Shown here: positions 21,101 through 32,890 of the stretch, piece after piece | Layout of the letters: every line of letters starts with the position of its first letter | Position numbering within the stretch: the stretch's first letter is position 1 | DNA from: Solen grandis | Lineage: Eukaryota > Mollusca > Bivalvia > Adapedonta > Solenidae | Direction: 5' to 3' | Length of the DNA stretch: 64,000 nt | Assembly (NCBI GenBank): GCA_021229015.1 | Contig: CM037785.1 | Span: 40,358,766 to 40,422,765 of the forward strand | Notes under the pieces: generated by a model | The model's database searches: none | Seen by the model: the letters and a program-made list of their open reading frames with translations, nothing else | Told to the model about the DNA's origin: nothing | Translations under genes and position numbers: made by a program

Positions 21101-23216
21101 TCGGTACAATGAAAAGTATAAAGCTAAAGGAAACTATGTATGAAATACATCTAGTAAATGTAAATCGATGATAAATTAACGTCCACTGATTGCTATCGTG
21201 TACTCATCGATCACTAATACAGATGTTTTCCTTTCTTCCATGGTAACACCCGAGAAGCATTGCCTTCGGTGCCTGCAATGCTGAAGAAATTCACATGTGA
21301 ATTCCTTGTGGCAAGACCTTTCCATCAATGTAACACTTTTGAACTTTGACCTATATTTGAAATGTTGAACAAAAATTTTTACGTTGGCCATAACTTTTTA
21401 CTATCTGACAAACATCTTTTATATTTGTATGCATATTCATCTTGACAAGGGCTATTCAGATATACCTGAATATTTTATCTATCAACCTTTACCTTTGACC
21501 TTCTTTCGCCATAACTTTATAATAGATATTTCTTTGTCATTTTTCAATTTCAAAAAAAAAAAATCTTTATATTCTGGTTTGTCATCATATGAACCTGTGC
21601 AGGTATGATTTTGGGTCATGATCTTTAGGCAAATAAAAAATAACCTTTTTTTTAAATGTTTTCTGGATTAGCAAATATGTTTTTATTTAAATATTTTACA
21701 TCTTTGTGTTGTATACATTCTATTCCATGCATAGGTCAAGGTCATCCTTCAAGGTCAAAGGTCAAATTTAAAGGATATTGTACTTCAGCTTTCCATTTAA
21801 AGGCTTACAGTTTTAGTTGTAATTTTCATAGTCAACTTTTTCAAATGTTCAAGAAAAATATGTATCGTTGGCTAAAACAGATGAGCGTTGGCACCCCCAT
21901 GCGGTGCTCTTGTATAAATCTACTTTCACTTTGTGATATATTACTTGGTGTCACTAATTTGATTGGAAATGCCAGGCTAGAAATTGTTTCCCTTGTTTAA
22001 TGATTAAAGATAAAAGGTTTGCGATGAACTTTGGTGTGTAAGTATGAATTAATACATTAACAGTGAATGCCCTTTGGCATGTGATAGATTTCAACTGACA
22101 TGTAAAACATGTAATTAAGAGTTTTACATTGTTACAACAGGAAATGTGAATGTATGTATGTTTTTTTTCCCCTTTTTTGTGAAGTACTCTCCTTGGAGGA
22201 AATTTAATATTTGGAGGAAACAAAGCCATAATTTTCTTATTAAGTATAAGTAGGCAGACACTTAAAATGGTCTTCTTGGAGGAAGGGAGTCCTTCAGGCT
22301 CAATAACATGTTTTTCGGGTACTTATTACAAGTGTAGTCAATATATTGCACTTTACTCTTGTGCTCAGTATTAGCCTTTGCAACAAAGTTTTTGGGGGGA
22401 GGTATACTGGAATCAATTTGTCCATCTGTCTGTCAGCCTGTCTATCTATTGTCACAATTTTTTCAGCTCTTCGTCTCCAATACTCCTTGCTTGAATTCGA
22501 TGAAACCTCACAGGATTGATCAGTATTTAGTTTAGTTATGCATACCGTAGACAAGTTTGGGTCAGATGTATTATGACAGAGTTATTTCCCTTTATATTTT
22601 TGATGCAATCTTGTCTGCAGTTCATAACCAAAACCCCAGGGGCCTGAATTAAATGATATTTCACGGGATTGAAAAGCATCATGTGTAGTTGTACATATCA
22701 TCAGCATGTATGGGTAGTTTGATTTATCACAGAGTTATGGCTCTTTGTATATTTAAGCAGTAGGTATATATAATGTGCATGCAGTCTTTTTTCACACTTT
22801 ATCCCCAAAACCCTTGATGTGAAATGGATGAAACCTCACTGGATTGATTGGTACCAAGTTTAGCTGTCCATGTTTTTGGCATGTCTGGTTTGGATGTATC
22901 ATCACAGTTATAGCCCTTTGTTTCTCAGCCACACATGTCCATACAGGTTCTTGTCAACGATTAAGCCTTCAAAACCTTTTGCAAGAATTTGATGAGTTTT
23001 AATAAGATTGATAGGTACCAATTCAAAATATTGTACAATGGGAAATAAACATACGTTTGTGATTTTTTTCACAGTCAGTGATTGGTCAGTTTAATTCAAT
23101 TATTACTCCAGGTATAGACGATCCCTTGTTGAAATGGTCTATTACATGAAACTTTAAATATATATATAGACAGAAATTCAATTGCATTGTTCAGGAACTA
23201 TAACTCCACATTATTG
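21101..23216. other. Gene-free interval before the 170-bp array
   Basis: No credible coding sequence. Contains AGGTCA-type repeats (21733-21764) and, from 22390 on, 'ttaaaccaaaaccc...gatgaaacctcac' phrases typical of a diverged repeat (for example 'gatgaaacctcac(t/a)ggattgat' near 22499 and 22828). Confidence 0.55.
21733..21764 (+). promoter_or_regulatory. Cluster of nuclear-receptor half-sites, including a perfect DR1
   Basis: AGGTCAAGGTCA (two adjacent half-sites) is followed by AGGTCAAAGGTCA at 21752-21764, which matches the DR1 consensus used by RXR/HNF4-type receptors. There is no gene next to it, and such phrases occur in molluscan repeats, so function is doubtful. Confidence 0.25.
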
Positions 23217-23218
23217 CT

Positions 23219-25135
23219 TTAGCTCACCCGAGCACGAAGTGCTCAAGGTGAGCTTTTGTGATCGCCCTGCGTCCGTCGTCCGTCGTCAACAATTTACTTT
23301 AAATGACATCTTCTCTGAAACCGCTGGGTAGAATTTGATTTAACTTGGCAGGGATGTTCCTTGGGTTAACCTTCACAAAAGTTGCTAAATAAAACTTGAT
23401 CCATGTAGAACTCTGGTTGCCATGGCAACGGAAATAAACAATTAAGGAAAACTTTAAAAATCATCTCCTTCAAAACTTTTGGTCAGATTTCAGAATATTT
23501 TGGAAAAGATGTTCTTTGGGTAACTCTCTACCAAGATTGCTAAAATTATTCCGATCCATAAAAAAAAATGGCCGCCAAGGGCGGGGCTAATTTGCCTTAA
23601 ATGTATATAGTAAAATCTTTAAACATCTCTTCTGAACATGGCCGCCAGGGGCGGGGCTAATTTGCCATATATTTTTATAGTGAAATCTTTAAACGACATC
23701 TCCTCTGAAGCCGCTGGACAGAATTTGATTAAATTTGGCAGGGATAATCCTTGGGTGAAGCTTCACAAAAGTTGCCTAGATTATTCCGTTCCATAAAAAA
23801 ACATGGCCGCAAAGGGCGGGGCTAATTTGCCTTATATGTACATGTATATAGAAAAATCTTTAAACGACATCTCCTCTGAAACACTTTACAGAATTCGATT
23901 AAATTTGACAGGAATGATCCTTGGGTGAAGCTTCATAAAAGTTGCTAAAATTATTCCGATCCATAAAAAAACATGGCTGCCAGGGGCGGGGCTAATTTGC
24001 CATATATTTTTTATAGTGAAATCTTTAAACGACATCACCTCTGAGGCCGCTGGACAGAATTTGATTAAATTTGGCAGGGATAATCCTTGGGTGAAGCTTC
24101 ACAAAAGTCGCTTAGATTATTCCGATCCATGAAAAAAACATGGCCGCCAAGGGCGGGGCTAATTTGCCGTATATGTACATGTATATAGTAAAATCTTTAA
24201 ACGACATCCCCTCTGAAACACTTTACAAAATTCGATTAAATTTGACAGGAATGATCCTTGGGTGAAACTTCATAAAAGTTGCTAAAATTATTCCGATCCA
24301 TCAAAAAACATGGCCGCCAGGGGCGGGGCTAATTTGCCATATATTTTTATAGTGAAATCTTTAAACGACATCTCCTCTGAAGCTGCTGGACAGAATTTGA
24401 TTAAATTTGGCAGGGATAATCCTTGGTTGAAGCTTCACAAAAGTCGCTTAAATTATTCCGATCTATAAAAAACATGACCGCCAAGGGCGTGGCTAATTTG
24501 CCTTATATGTATATAGTAAAACCTTTAAACGACATCTCCTCTGAAACACAAGACAGAATTCGATTAAATTTTACAGGAATGATCCTTGGGTGAATTTTTA
24601 AAAAAAAAAAAAAAATAGTAAAATTTAAATTAGAAGGGATGATCATTTGGTGAAGCTTTACAAAATTTGCTAAAATTATTCCGATCCATAAAAAACATGG
24701 CCGCCATGGGCGGGCTAATTTGCCTTATATGTGTATAGTGAAATCTCTAAATGACATCTCCTAAACAGCTGGACAGAATTTGATTAAATTTGGCAGGGGT
24801 GATCCTTGGGTGAAGCTTCACAAAAGTTGTTAAAATTATTCCGATGCATAAAAAACATGGCTGTCAGGGACGGGGCTAATTTGCTTAATGAAATCTTTAA
24901 ATTTTCATACCCATAAAAAATTGCTGCCAGGGGCGGGGCTAATTTGCCTTATATGTATATATTGAAAACTTAACATGACTTCTCCTCTGAAACTTGTGGA
25001 CAGAATTTGATACGTTTACAGGGATCATCTCCTTCAAAACTACTGGCCAGATTTCAAAATGTTTTAATACAGGCTGGTGTTCATTGGGTAACCCTATACT
25101 CAGGTGTGCGATCCAGGGCAATCATGGCCCTCTTG
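23219..25135. repeat. Large repeat with about nine units of 170 bp in an alternating pattern
   Basis: Opens with a hairpin (GCTCACC at 23222-23228 with GGTGAGC at 23247-23253, and GAGCAC with GTGCTC inside) and 'gtgatcgccctgcgtccgtc'. It continues with units each containing ggcggggctaatttgcc (at about 23582, 23652, 23815, 23987, 24154, 24328, 24487, 24711, 24877, 24931). It closes with gtgtgcgatccagggcaatcatggccctc. Units alternate between one form (ttatatgtacatgtata, then 'gaaacactttacagaattcg') and another (atatatttttatagtg, then 'gaagccgctggacagaatttg'). No gene is encoded. Confidence 0.8.
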
Positions 25136-25846
25136 TTTATTATCTACCTTTATGTTGTTATTATCCTAGTATTATATGCAGGGTCTCTTAGATGATACTA
25201 TTCTGTGATAAAGCAAAATGGGAGGGGGATAGATATTCCATCATCTTCAGTTATAGTTTGTCCAGATTTTATGAAATTCGGTCAGAAAGTTGTCTCCATG
25301 ATGAAATCTCATGATTGTTTCCATGATACATTACATGAGTATGAAATTGGGTCACATGGGATAAAACATTAGATCACAAGATCAGATCTTAGAACATCTT
25401 AAAAAACCATTTGAGCAATATAGCGGCTACATTTATAACCTTCATGAAGCTAAGTCATATCTTGTTAGTCTTAATGTTTGTCTACATGAAATCTTGTTTG
25501 AGTCAGACACTGTGTCACGTATGGTCAAAAGTTTGATCACCATAGACAGATTTAAAATAAATATGAAATTTTATAAGGTATTTAAGGGGATGGTTCCCCG
25601 ACCCACTGCTACCTAAGGAAGGGGATAATAAAATGTTAAATACGAAAAAAAAAAAAAAAAAGATCACCAGTGAAAATCTTAGAAAAAAACTTGTGTACTC
25701 TCGAGAAGCCACATTTTTGGCTAAAATATCATGGAAAACTTGGTCAGATTGACCGTCTCCATGAAATCTTGGGAAAGTGTGAAATAAGTACATGTGGGCT
25801 TAAATACTAAGTCAACAGGTCAATTCTTTAAAAAAAAAATTACACG
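25136..25846. other. Intron or intergenic DNA upstream of the XKR exon
   Basis: AT-rich sequence with an 18-A run near 25647-25664 and 'atgaaat' phrases. No earlier XKR exon was recognised here on the plus strand. Confidence 0.5.
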
Positions 25847-26068
25847 TGACTTTCAGATAAATTGTTCAGTGTGCACTGAAGTATGGTGTTCTTATGTTAC
25901 AGAGACCCTGCAGGCAGCATGACTTTCGGATAAATTGTTCATTGTGCACTTAAGTATGGTGTTCTTATGTTACAGAGACCCTGTAGGCAGCATGACTTTC
26001 AGATAAATTGCTCAAGAGTGTGTACTGAAGTATGGCGTTCTTATGTTACAGAGACCCTGCAGACAGCG
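25847..26068 (+). repeat. Tandem triplication of an intron end and 3' splice site (73, 73 and 76 bp)
   Basis: Three consecutive copies start with tgactttcagataaattg or a variant at 25847, 25920 and 25993. Each includes the whole acceptor cttatgttacag/agaccctg. Candidate exon starts are 25903, 25976 and 26052. In the XKR frame, copy 1 runs into TGA at 25920-25922 and copy 2 into TAG at 25984-25986. Only copy 3 continues into the conserved ETLQTAA sequence, so only the last site can give a full-length protein. Confidence 0.85.
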
Positions 26069-26731
26069 GCTATCCTGCCATCCTGGCTCAGTCTCTCCTG
26101 GTCCATGGTGTCCTACCAGAAGGCCCTGCGCTGCTCTCATGAGGATAAAGAGAATATGACCAACCCCGGCATTGTATTTTACTTCATGTGGAGGGCCACG
26201 GAGATTGGCCCTCGGGTTCTGGCACTGGGTCTGTTTGCTGCCCTCTTTCAATATGTTGTGTTTGTGGTAGTGGGGGTACACTGGCTGATCATGTCCACTT
26301 GGCTTTTCCGTCAGAGAACGCAGTTCTATCAGAACAGGTGTGAAGAGAAATTCGTAAACATTGTGTGTGGGTATGTCATGTTTTTCTGCTTTCTTAACGT
26401 CAGAGATGGCAGAACAAGATATAGGATGATTCTATTCTATGTCATCATGTATGCAGAAAACTGGACAATGATGGGCTTCTGGTTTTATTTCACATCAGAC
26501 AAAAGCATGTGGTTTTATGTGCCCACGTTTTTCGTCATTGTGTTAGCACTGTTTTTCCAGCTGTTTTTCCAGCTAACATATTATGGATGTTTCCATCCCC
26601 TGGGTCGGGGCAAGATCCCGTGCTGCCCACCCTCCGGCGAATACACCTGCTTCCAATCCCTGTGTCATGACCTTGAGGATTCGGGCAGGGAGTACCATGC
26701 AGAGAATGGTCTGGGCACCCTTCCTGTCTAA
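26052..26731 (+). CDS. XK-related (XKR) membrane protein, last coding exon
   Basis: About 225 codons from a split codon at ETLQTAA to TAA at 26729-26731. XK-family hallmarks appear in order: LSWSMVSYQKALR, GIVFYFMWRATEIGPRVLAL, VHWLIMSTW, VCGYVMFFCFLNVRDG, and ENWTMMGFWFYF. At least four hydrophobic membrane segments are present, and the exon is richer in GC than its surroundings, as expected for constrained coding DNA. The family includes CED-8 and XKR8, phospholipid scramblases acting in the plasma membrane; which subgroup this belongs to was not tested, though XKR4/6/7-like is plausible. The tail holds DLED at 26669-26680, a DxxD caspase-type motif followed by serine. The earlier exons were not found in this window; they may lie upstream of it or be unrecognised. 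A decayed duplicate is possible but no in-exon lesion is seen. Confidence 0.88.
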
Positions 26732-27000
26732 CCACACTATCCAGTTGGCCACTACCTCAGAGTGTACGTGTTAGTCTTTGTACCAGTGTTATGTATGTTT
26801 TTAGTATTTTTACCAATGAATTGTAATTCAGTCATACATGGTCGGTAATTTAGGAAGTGGGTATTGTTAATGTCTCAGATTCTGTCCTTGCTAGAAACTG
26901 TATCAATATTATTATTAAAATAAGATTCATATCTATATACAGCTTAGAGAATAATTTAGAAAATCAACGCCCTCATTTTGTCAATCATATGGTGTATATA
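26732..27000 (+). other. Probable 3' UTR and flank of the XKR gene
   Basis: Follows the stop codon directly, loses coding character and contains T-rich and AT-rich sequence. No canonical AATAAA was identified with confidence before the next repeat starts at 27007. Confidence 0.45.
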
Positions 27001-27006
27001 ATTATT

Positions 27007-27985
27007 AAGTCTCCCAAACAAAGTTTTGAGACTTATTGTTTTTACTCCGTTTCTTCTTATTATTATTCTTCTTTCTCATGCTGGAAACTTTGTATGGGCT
27101 ATATCTCGGAGGCCGCTCGACCTATCTTTACAAAAGTTTACACACTTAAAAGTCTTCAATGAGTAGTGGTGCCTCCCTGATTTTTGTAAATGGGGGATCC
27201 CTTGGGGTCAGGCCCCACCCTCTCAAAGATTGATTTGTGCATAAAAATGTATTTTGGTTAAATATTTTGTATTTCCAACCTTGAATCATATATCTTTTGT
27301 TCCTCATATTGAGAAGAATTCAATAGTACTACTTTGGTGTCCCCCGAGGTCACCCATTGGTCAGGCTCCATCCCCTAAATTTTACTTATGACCTTATATC
27401 TTAAAAAATGTTCAGATCCCCACCCCTTAACCATATATATTCTTGTTCCTCATTATGAGATGGATTGAATGGTACTTCTTTTATATTCACATGGGACACC
27501 AAGGGGCCAGGCCCAACATCCTGAAATTTACTTAAGACCTTATATCTCAAAAATGTTCAGATCCCCACCCCTAAACCATATATATTATTGTTCCTCATGA
27601 TGAGACTGAATAATACTACTTTGGTGTCCCCCGAGGTCACCCATTGGTCAGGCCCCATCCCCTAAATTTTACTTATGACCTTATATCTCAAAAGCTGTTC
27701 AGATCCGCACCCATAGATCATATATATATATATATATATATTCTTGTTCCTCATGATGAGACAGATTGAATTGTACTTCTTTAGTGTCCCCTGGGGGTCA
27801 AAAAGGGGTCTGGCTCCAACGCCTCAGTTTTTCTTCTGACCTTTATTTAAAAAAAACATTGAGATCCTCACCCCTAAACCATATATATTCTTGTTCCTCA
27901 TAATCAGATGAATTGAATGATACTCTGATGTTCACATGGGTCACCAAGGGGTTAGGCCCCACCTCCTCAATTTTACTTATGACCT
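27007..27985. repeat. Molluscan-type repeat with hairpin start and 140-160 bp tandem units
   Basis: Begins AAGTCTC (27007-27013) paired with GAGACTT (27028-27034), then 'attgtttttactccgtttcttcttattatt'-type sequence. About five units follow, each with ttacttatgaccttatatct and cagatccccacccct and 'ttgttcctcat'. It ends at an abrupt switch to 'tctgatgaagaaatac' near 27989, a duplication breakpoint. A (TA)n tract lies at about 27721-27741. Confidence 0.7.
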
Positions 27986-27988
27986 TTC

Positions 27989-30284
27989 TTCTGATGAAGA
28001 AATACTAATTCACTCTGGACATCCAAATTACTAAACATGTAAATCATTCAACAGACTATTTAAAGAATTTTGATAAAAATACCCCTGATATTATAACAAG
28101 TCGCAAACTAAAACTAAGGGCAAATTGATGGATTACTCTTACTATGATGAGGTTGAGACTAGACTTGTTTTCAATAATATAGTAAATACAGACTTAAGGT
28201 TCTGAAGCCCTAATTTATGATATTAATATTTCTATTATATACCGATTGTATAATGTCTCGTACATTATATTATCGATACATAATGTTTTTGGGATTTATA
28301 ATAACATGCACATGAGTATAAGACAAACAATGGTACAGTTTTAATAAGTTTAATCACCGGTAACTTAAGTTAGGATACTTTTTTATTGATGTAAATATGT
28401 GTAATGCAGTCTTCCGTGGCTATTCCATATTCAATTTCTTAATTTTAAAGAGATCAAATTTTCGCTGCTGGTTTGCTAACTTCACATCGCCAGCAGCCGA
28501 ATTCTGTTTACATAGCCTATACAGATGTCTGAAATTAAGATTAATGTATATAATTCAGCCTTTCGAGGCAATTCCCCATCCTTTTTTCATCAATTTAATA
28601 TAGCGAGGTCGAGTCTTCGCCATTGTGTCCGAGTCTTGTCTACCTTAGCCAAAACTAATTCATGCAGCGGGAGGCGGGAATAATGGATTTTTGTTATGAA
28701 AAAATAAAGGTATTACCATAAAATTCGTTTGATATTATTGCAAAATAAATTATTAAGGATTCCTTGAAATTTATACTAGACGTCCTTCAATTACTGATGC
28801 CGTTATGGTGATACAAACTGTCTTCATTTAAAGAACGACTTTGACCAAACAATAATGTGTTAAATTGCACTCTGTTTAAAATTATGGAACACTTTACTGA
28901 GGAAAAGTAGAACTAATGCTGTCAAATAGGGCTACTGGTACACAAAATTAACGCTCAAAATCCAATGCGTTTACTTCAATTATATATAGTTTTGTCTTTC
29001 ATAATGATTGTCAGCATAAAATTACATATGGGCTGCATTTTTTCAGACTATACAAATACATTGTATTCCTAGTACAGTCACCCCCCCCCCCCCCCCCCCA
29101 ACCCTTCGGACTCGGACTAATCTCATATTTCATCATCTATACAACAAAACGAATACATATATTATCACTAACGTGGACATGATTTGGCAGCTTTTGAAAA
29201 CGGATGTTTGGAAGGTGTGTGTGCTTCCCCTCTGGTTCGTAAAAATTCAGCATTCGTGTACAAAAGCTAAATCATTCAGTGATAAAATAGCATGTCATTG
29301 TGAACAGTCATGTAAAATCTCAATGTAATCAGTCATGTAAATAAATGACGCTCACATGAAGACCCAGTTCTAAAAGAAAGTTTGCACTTTTTTATTTTAG
29401 ATATTTCAATATTTAGCAAACATATCATTTTCAATTTTCGCACACAACCAGTATCTCGTATGTGTCAACGATTTAGCCTAAAATCTACAATGTCACATGG
29501 AGATATATATTTTTTTTAAATGTTAGTACCAAATATATAGACCTGCAAGGAAAAATGTCGATGAAAAATCACAGAAAACAAAGTGCACTGGAACTGAGTA
29601 TATATTGCCGGGTAGTCACGCAGGTGTGACTATGATCGCCAGTACATGTTGCCGAATACATGTGAAGGTGTTATAGGTTAACATCCTTAAGTTAGATAAA
29701 TATTAGATCAAATTACCCCGACAGTCAATAGGAAGACATATACAGCATTTTTATTTAAATAATCCTGACACCATTTTGTTAACATCAGAAATATAACTAC
29801 AACCCATGAAACTTATATCTGTACCCATTAGCATTTGCATTCGGAACACCGCGCCCATTTCTACGAAATGGATCCGAGGATCAACGGATATAGCCCGAAT
29901 AGTTACAATTGTAGCATTTGTTCACTAAAGTGTTCGTTATTTAAATGTGCGACTCATTGAGTTTTGTATGACACATTTTATTTTATTTTTCCGATTATAT
30001 CGAATGTACAGGTATCGATCTTTCAGAGGGTTCTCTTTAGTCACAAAATAATGGTTTTAGTATACATAATATACGAAAACATGAGCTTCTCCTAATCAAT
30101 TGATGTTTTATACATTTATTTCAAAAGAACAGTCCTACGACATATTTACATCTACTAAATTTTTATTTATTTATAAATGTTTGCACATCAGTTACATTAC
30201 TCATACATGTAGATGTGTGACTTCACAATTGACGGTGCCAATAACGTATATTGTATAGCTGTACGCCGAAGAAAACATGTTTTC
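27989..30284. repeat. Duplicated block, paralogous to 40610-42735 and its 3' continuation
   Basis: Tracks 40610-42735 closely, including 'cgtggctattccatattcaattt', 'gacatgatttggc' and 'gcgcccatttctacgaaatgg' blocks, and ends in the C1qDC pseudogene as the other copy ends in an intact gene. It includes the uninterrupted (empty) target site of the Tigger-type MITE at about 29998-30003. No gene. Confidence 0.85.
29081..29099. repeat. Poly(C) tract of 19 bases
   Basis: Nineteen C in a row after 'agtacagtca'. The paralogous position (41830) reads ccccccctccctcacccc, so the pure run is an expansion or an assembly or sequencing effect. Confidence 0.9.
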
Positions 30285-30983
30285 ACAGTTCCACAATGAT
30301 TGTCTGGCTTCCAGAATCGTGGCGCCCCTCTGTACCATGCGCGTAAAAGTGTGCCTTCACGATTTCATTGATACTGAAAGAGAACCAAATTTCGCCATCA
30401 TTAGTCGAGAGTTATGTTGAAGAGAAGTAATAAATGCCGGACAATGGCGCAATGAACTCTCCACTGTCTTTGTCAAAACCAGAACCAATATTCACGATCA
30501 CCTTGTCAAAAGGGACGGATTGTTCTTTCGCTATGTTGTGTAAAGAATCCGTCAACGTTTCAGAAAATACAACCAATGCCTTAGACGGTGGGTTTTCCGA
30601 TTTGTCTTGGAAATGTTTGGGGTCTTCAGATTATTCTGATATATTCTTTACAAGTCCCCGAATGCCTGCGACCTCGTGTTTGATAATTTGATTGTTTTCA
30701 ACTTCTGATTTGAAGACTTCTTTAGTTGTCACAATTCCTCTAGCCCTGATATAGCATTGTCGAGGGTACTCTGTAATTGTTCTGTATGAACTTTACAGTC
30801 ACGTATCTCCGCTTGAAGATCTCCAATTGATTTAGTCATTCCGTCCATTTTCACATCCATACGCACAGATTTCTTGAAAAGCCTTTCTTGAAACTCAAAC
30901 CGAGAGCACTAGGGTTTCTCAGATGAAAAATGGCAGACCATGATTGCTAACAATGGCCATATTAACACCAACATCATCTTCAT
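30285..30983 (-). pseudogene. C1qDC pseudogene (locus 5)
   Basis: Close relative of the intact gene at 44249-45049. The ATG and signal peptide are present, but TAG replaces a codon in the EEPQC motif near 30910. A one-base loss shifts the frame near 30718, and TAA at 30631-30633 replaces glutamate in the NISEEF motif. The last part of the C1q head is gone, because a deletion of about 230 bp joins 'acatgttttcac' of the 3' flank to 'agttccacaatgattg' inside the head. No functional product is possible. Confidence 0.9.
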
Positions 30984-31228
30984 TGTCACAATCTCAAGAA
31001 ACACTAATGTCTGTATGTGGAATAGTTCTCGTGTATTTAATCTCTCGATAGTTACAATTCTGATTTTATTGGCAAATTAATGAAGGAAGCTAAAATAAGA
31101 TCCGGATATATTACAAGCATTCACTTATGGTTGGCTGTTGGTGGATCCTGTTTTGCGGTCCTAAAGAAAACCACAAAATTGTAGCACGAATTAGTAACCC
31201 TTCGTTCAGTTCATAAAGTGATGAAAAG

Positions 31229-31497
31229 TTTGTTTGTTTGGTTAAACCCGACATAATATCAGTCATTTGGAGACAGATATAGCGCTGCCACAATGTAGTA
31301 TCACGTCGTAGACATGAGGCATAATACCACACCAAGCCACATTATCCTGACACTGGGCCAACCAGTCCTGAAACTACCTTTATATGCTGAGCGCCAAGCA
31401 AGTGAGTTACACCAGTTTGGTATGACGCGGCCGGGGATTGAACCCATGACTTCCCGATTCCGGGCCTGGATGCTCAAACCACTCGGCCATATGGACC
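31229..31497 (-). repeat. tRNA-derived SINE upstream of locus 5
   Basis: Same family as 20803-21100, with A-box gagtggtttgagc, B-box GGTTCAATCCCCGG and an AAAC-type tail at its left end. It is about 40 bp shorter in the body than the 45297 copy. Confidence 0.78.
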
Positions 31498-31599
31498 GGT
31501 ACAATGAAAAGTGTAAAACGAAATGAAAATACGTAAGAGTGTAAAAACGCCAAATATGTGTGTTCTGATATTTCAAGAGCCTAAATTATAGCTTTATTT

Positions 31600-32334
31600 G
31601 TCAAATATTAGCCATAATCAAAATCAACTGAGATATTGTTGCCATAATGATTGTGTATAAGTAACATGATGATTGCTTAATAATGGCAGATGCCAAGGTA
31701 AACAAAGTAAAAACCTGTCTTTTTTATCATTCAAGGCCCTTAACTCCTCACCTTATAAGTCAATATCAGCCCTAATTGAACTTGATCGAGACGTTACGGC
31801 TATAAACATTTTATGAAGTCTGAAGATGATTGCACGAGATCGGACAATACGGTCGGGAGTTATGCCTCTTATAATATAAAAAAATGCTAGATTTCACTTA
31901 GTTTACACCCTAGCGTCTTTATTTCTTAAACAATCATTTTAAAACTTTGACAATATTTTTGACTCGATCGAGTTCAATTATGACTGATATCGACCAGTAA
32001 GGTCAGGAGTTATGATGCCCCTTTAATATAAAAAATGCTAATTTCACATTTTTGTACACTCTAGTGTCTTCATTTTTTGAACAATCATCTTCAGTCTTTA
32101 TGACAATATTTATGACTAAAATCTCTCGATTGAGTTCGATTATGGCTGATATCCGTCTATTAGGGTAAGATTTATGGCCCTTTATTTAACAAAAATGTCA
32201 GATTTCACGCTGTTTACAATTTAGAATCTTCATTCTTCCAGCAATATTCTTCAAACTTTACAACAATATATGGAAAGTTTTATAATGACTGATATTGGCC
32301 AATTAGGTCAAGAGTTATGGCCCTATTTTCTAAA
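31600..32334. repeat. Array of about 150-160 bp units
   Basis: Repeated phrases 'gatatcgaccagtaaggtcaggagttatg', 'aaaaaatgctaatttcac' and 'ctctcgattgagttcgattatggctga' recur about four times. This is the same family as 46590-48110 and 53180-55880. No coding sequence. Confidence 0.7.
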
Positions 32335-32480
32335 AAAATGTCTACAATATGGTCACATTAAGCTGACACTAGGCCAGTCTGCCCTGGATTAACCATTATA
32401 TGACGAGCAAAATCAGGGATCGAACCCGTGATCTCCTGGTAACGGATGGATGCTCAAATCACTCGGCCGCCGGGACATCT
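32335..32480 (-). repeat. Short SINE of a second tRNA-derived type
   Basis: Minus strand: A-box ggccgagtgatttgagc and a perfect B-box GGTTCGATCCC. The 'gttaccaggagatcac' between them resembles a long variable arm of the Leu/Ser class. The acceptor arms do not pair. A near-identical copy lies at 58854-58980. Confidence 0.65.
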
Positions 32481-32607
32481 TAAACAAAATCCACCCTATT
32501 CTACAAACTTACATGGCCCACACTTTATTTTCAAAACCTGTACCCTCTCTAATGGGTAAACTATAAGTAAAGTATATTAAAACCCACATTATGTATGACT
32601 GGGTGCA

Positions 32608-32890
32608 TGTTTGTTTGTTGTTTTTTAACGTTCCATCAATAGTATTTCAGTTATTTGGATACTGGGGCTACTTGAGACAGAGTTGCTGCCACACTGCAGT
32701 ATCACGTCTTAGACATGTTGCATGATACCACACCCAGTCACATTATCCTGACACTAGGCCAACCAGTCATGGAAATACTCTTATATACTGAGTGCAATGC
32801 AAGGGAACTATACCAGTACCATCTGTAACGACTTTGGTATTTTCGGCCGTGGATCGAGCCTACGACCTACCGCTCCAGAACTGGGTGCAT
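32608..32890 (-). repeat. tRNA-derived SINE, diverged
   Basis: Same family as 45923-46211, with a ttttcggccgtggatcgagcc B-box region and an AAAC-type tail on the left. Its paralogous copy is 59104-59390. Confidence 0.72.

Noticed and set aside
23219..25135. A CRISPR-like array
   Set aside because: Units are about 170 bp, diverged throughout and without short repeats separated by unique spacers; the context is eukaryotic.
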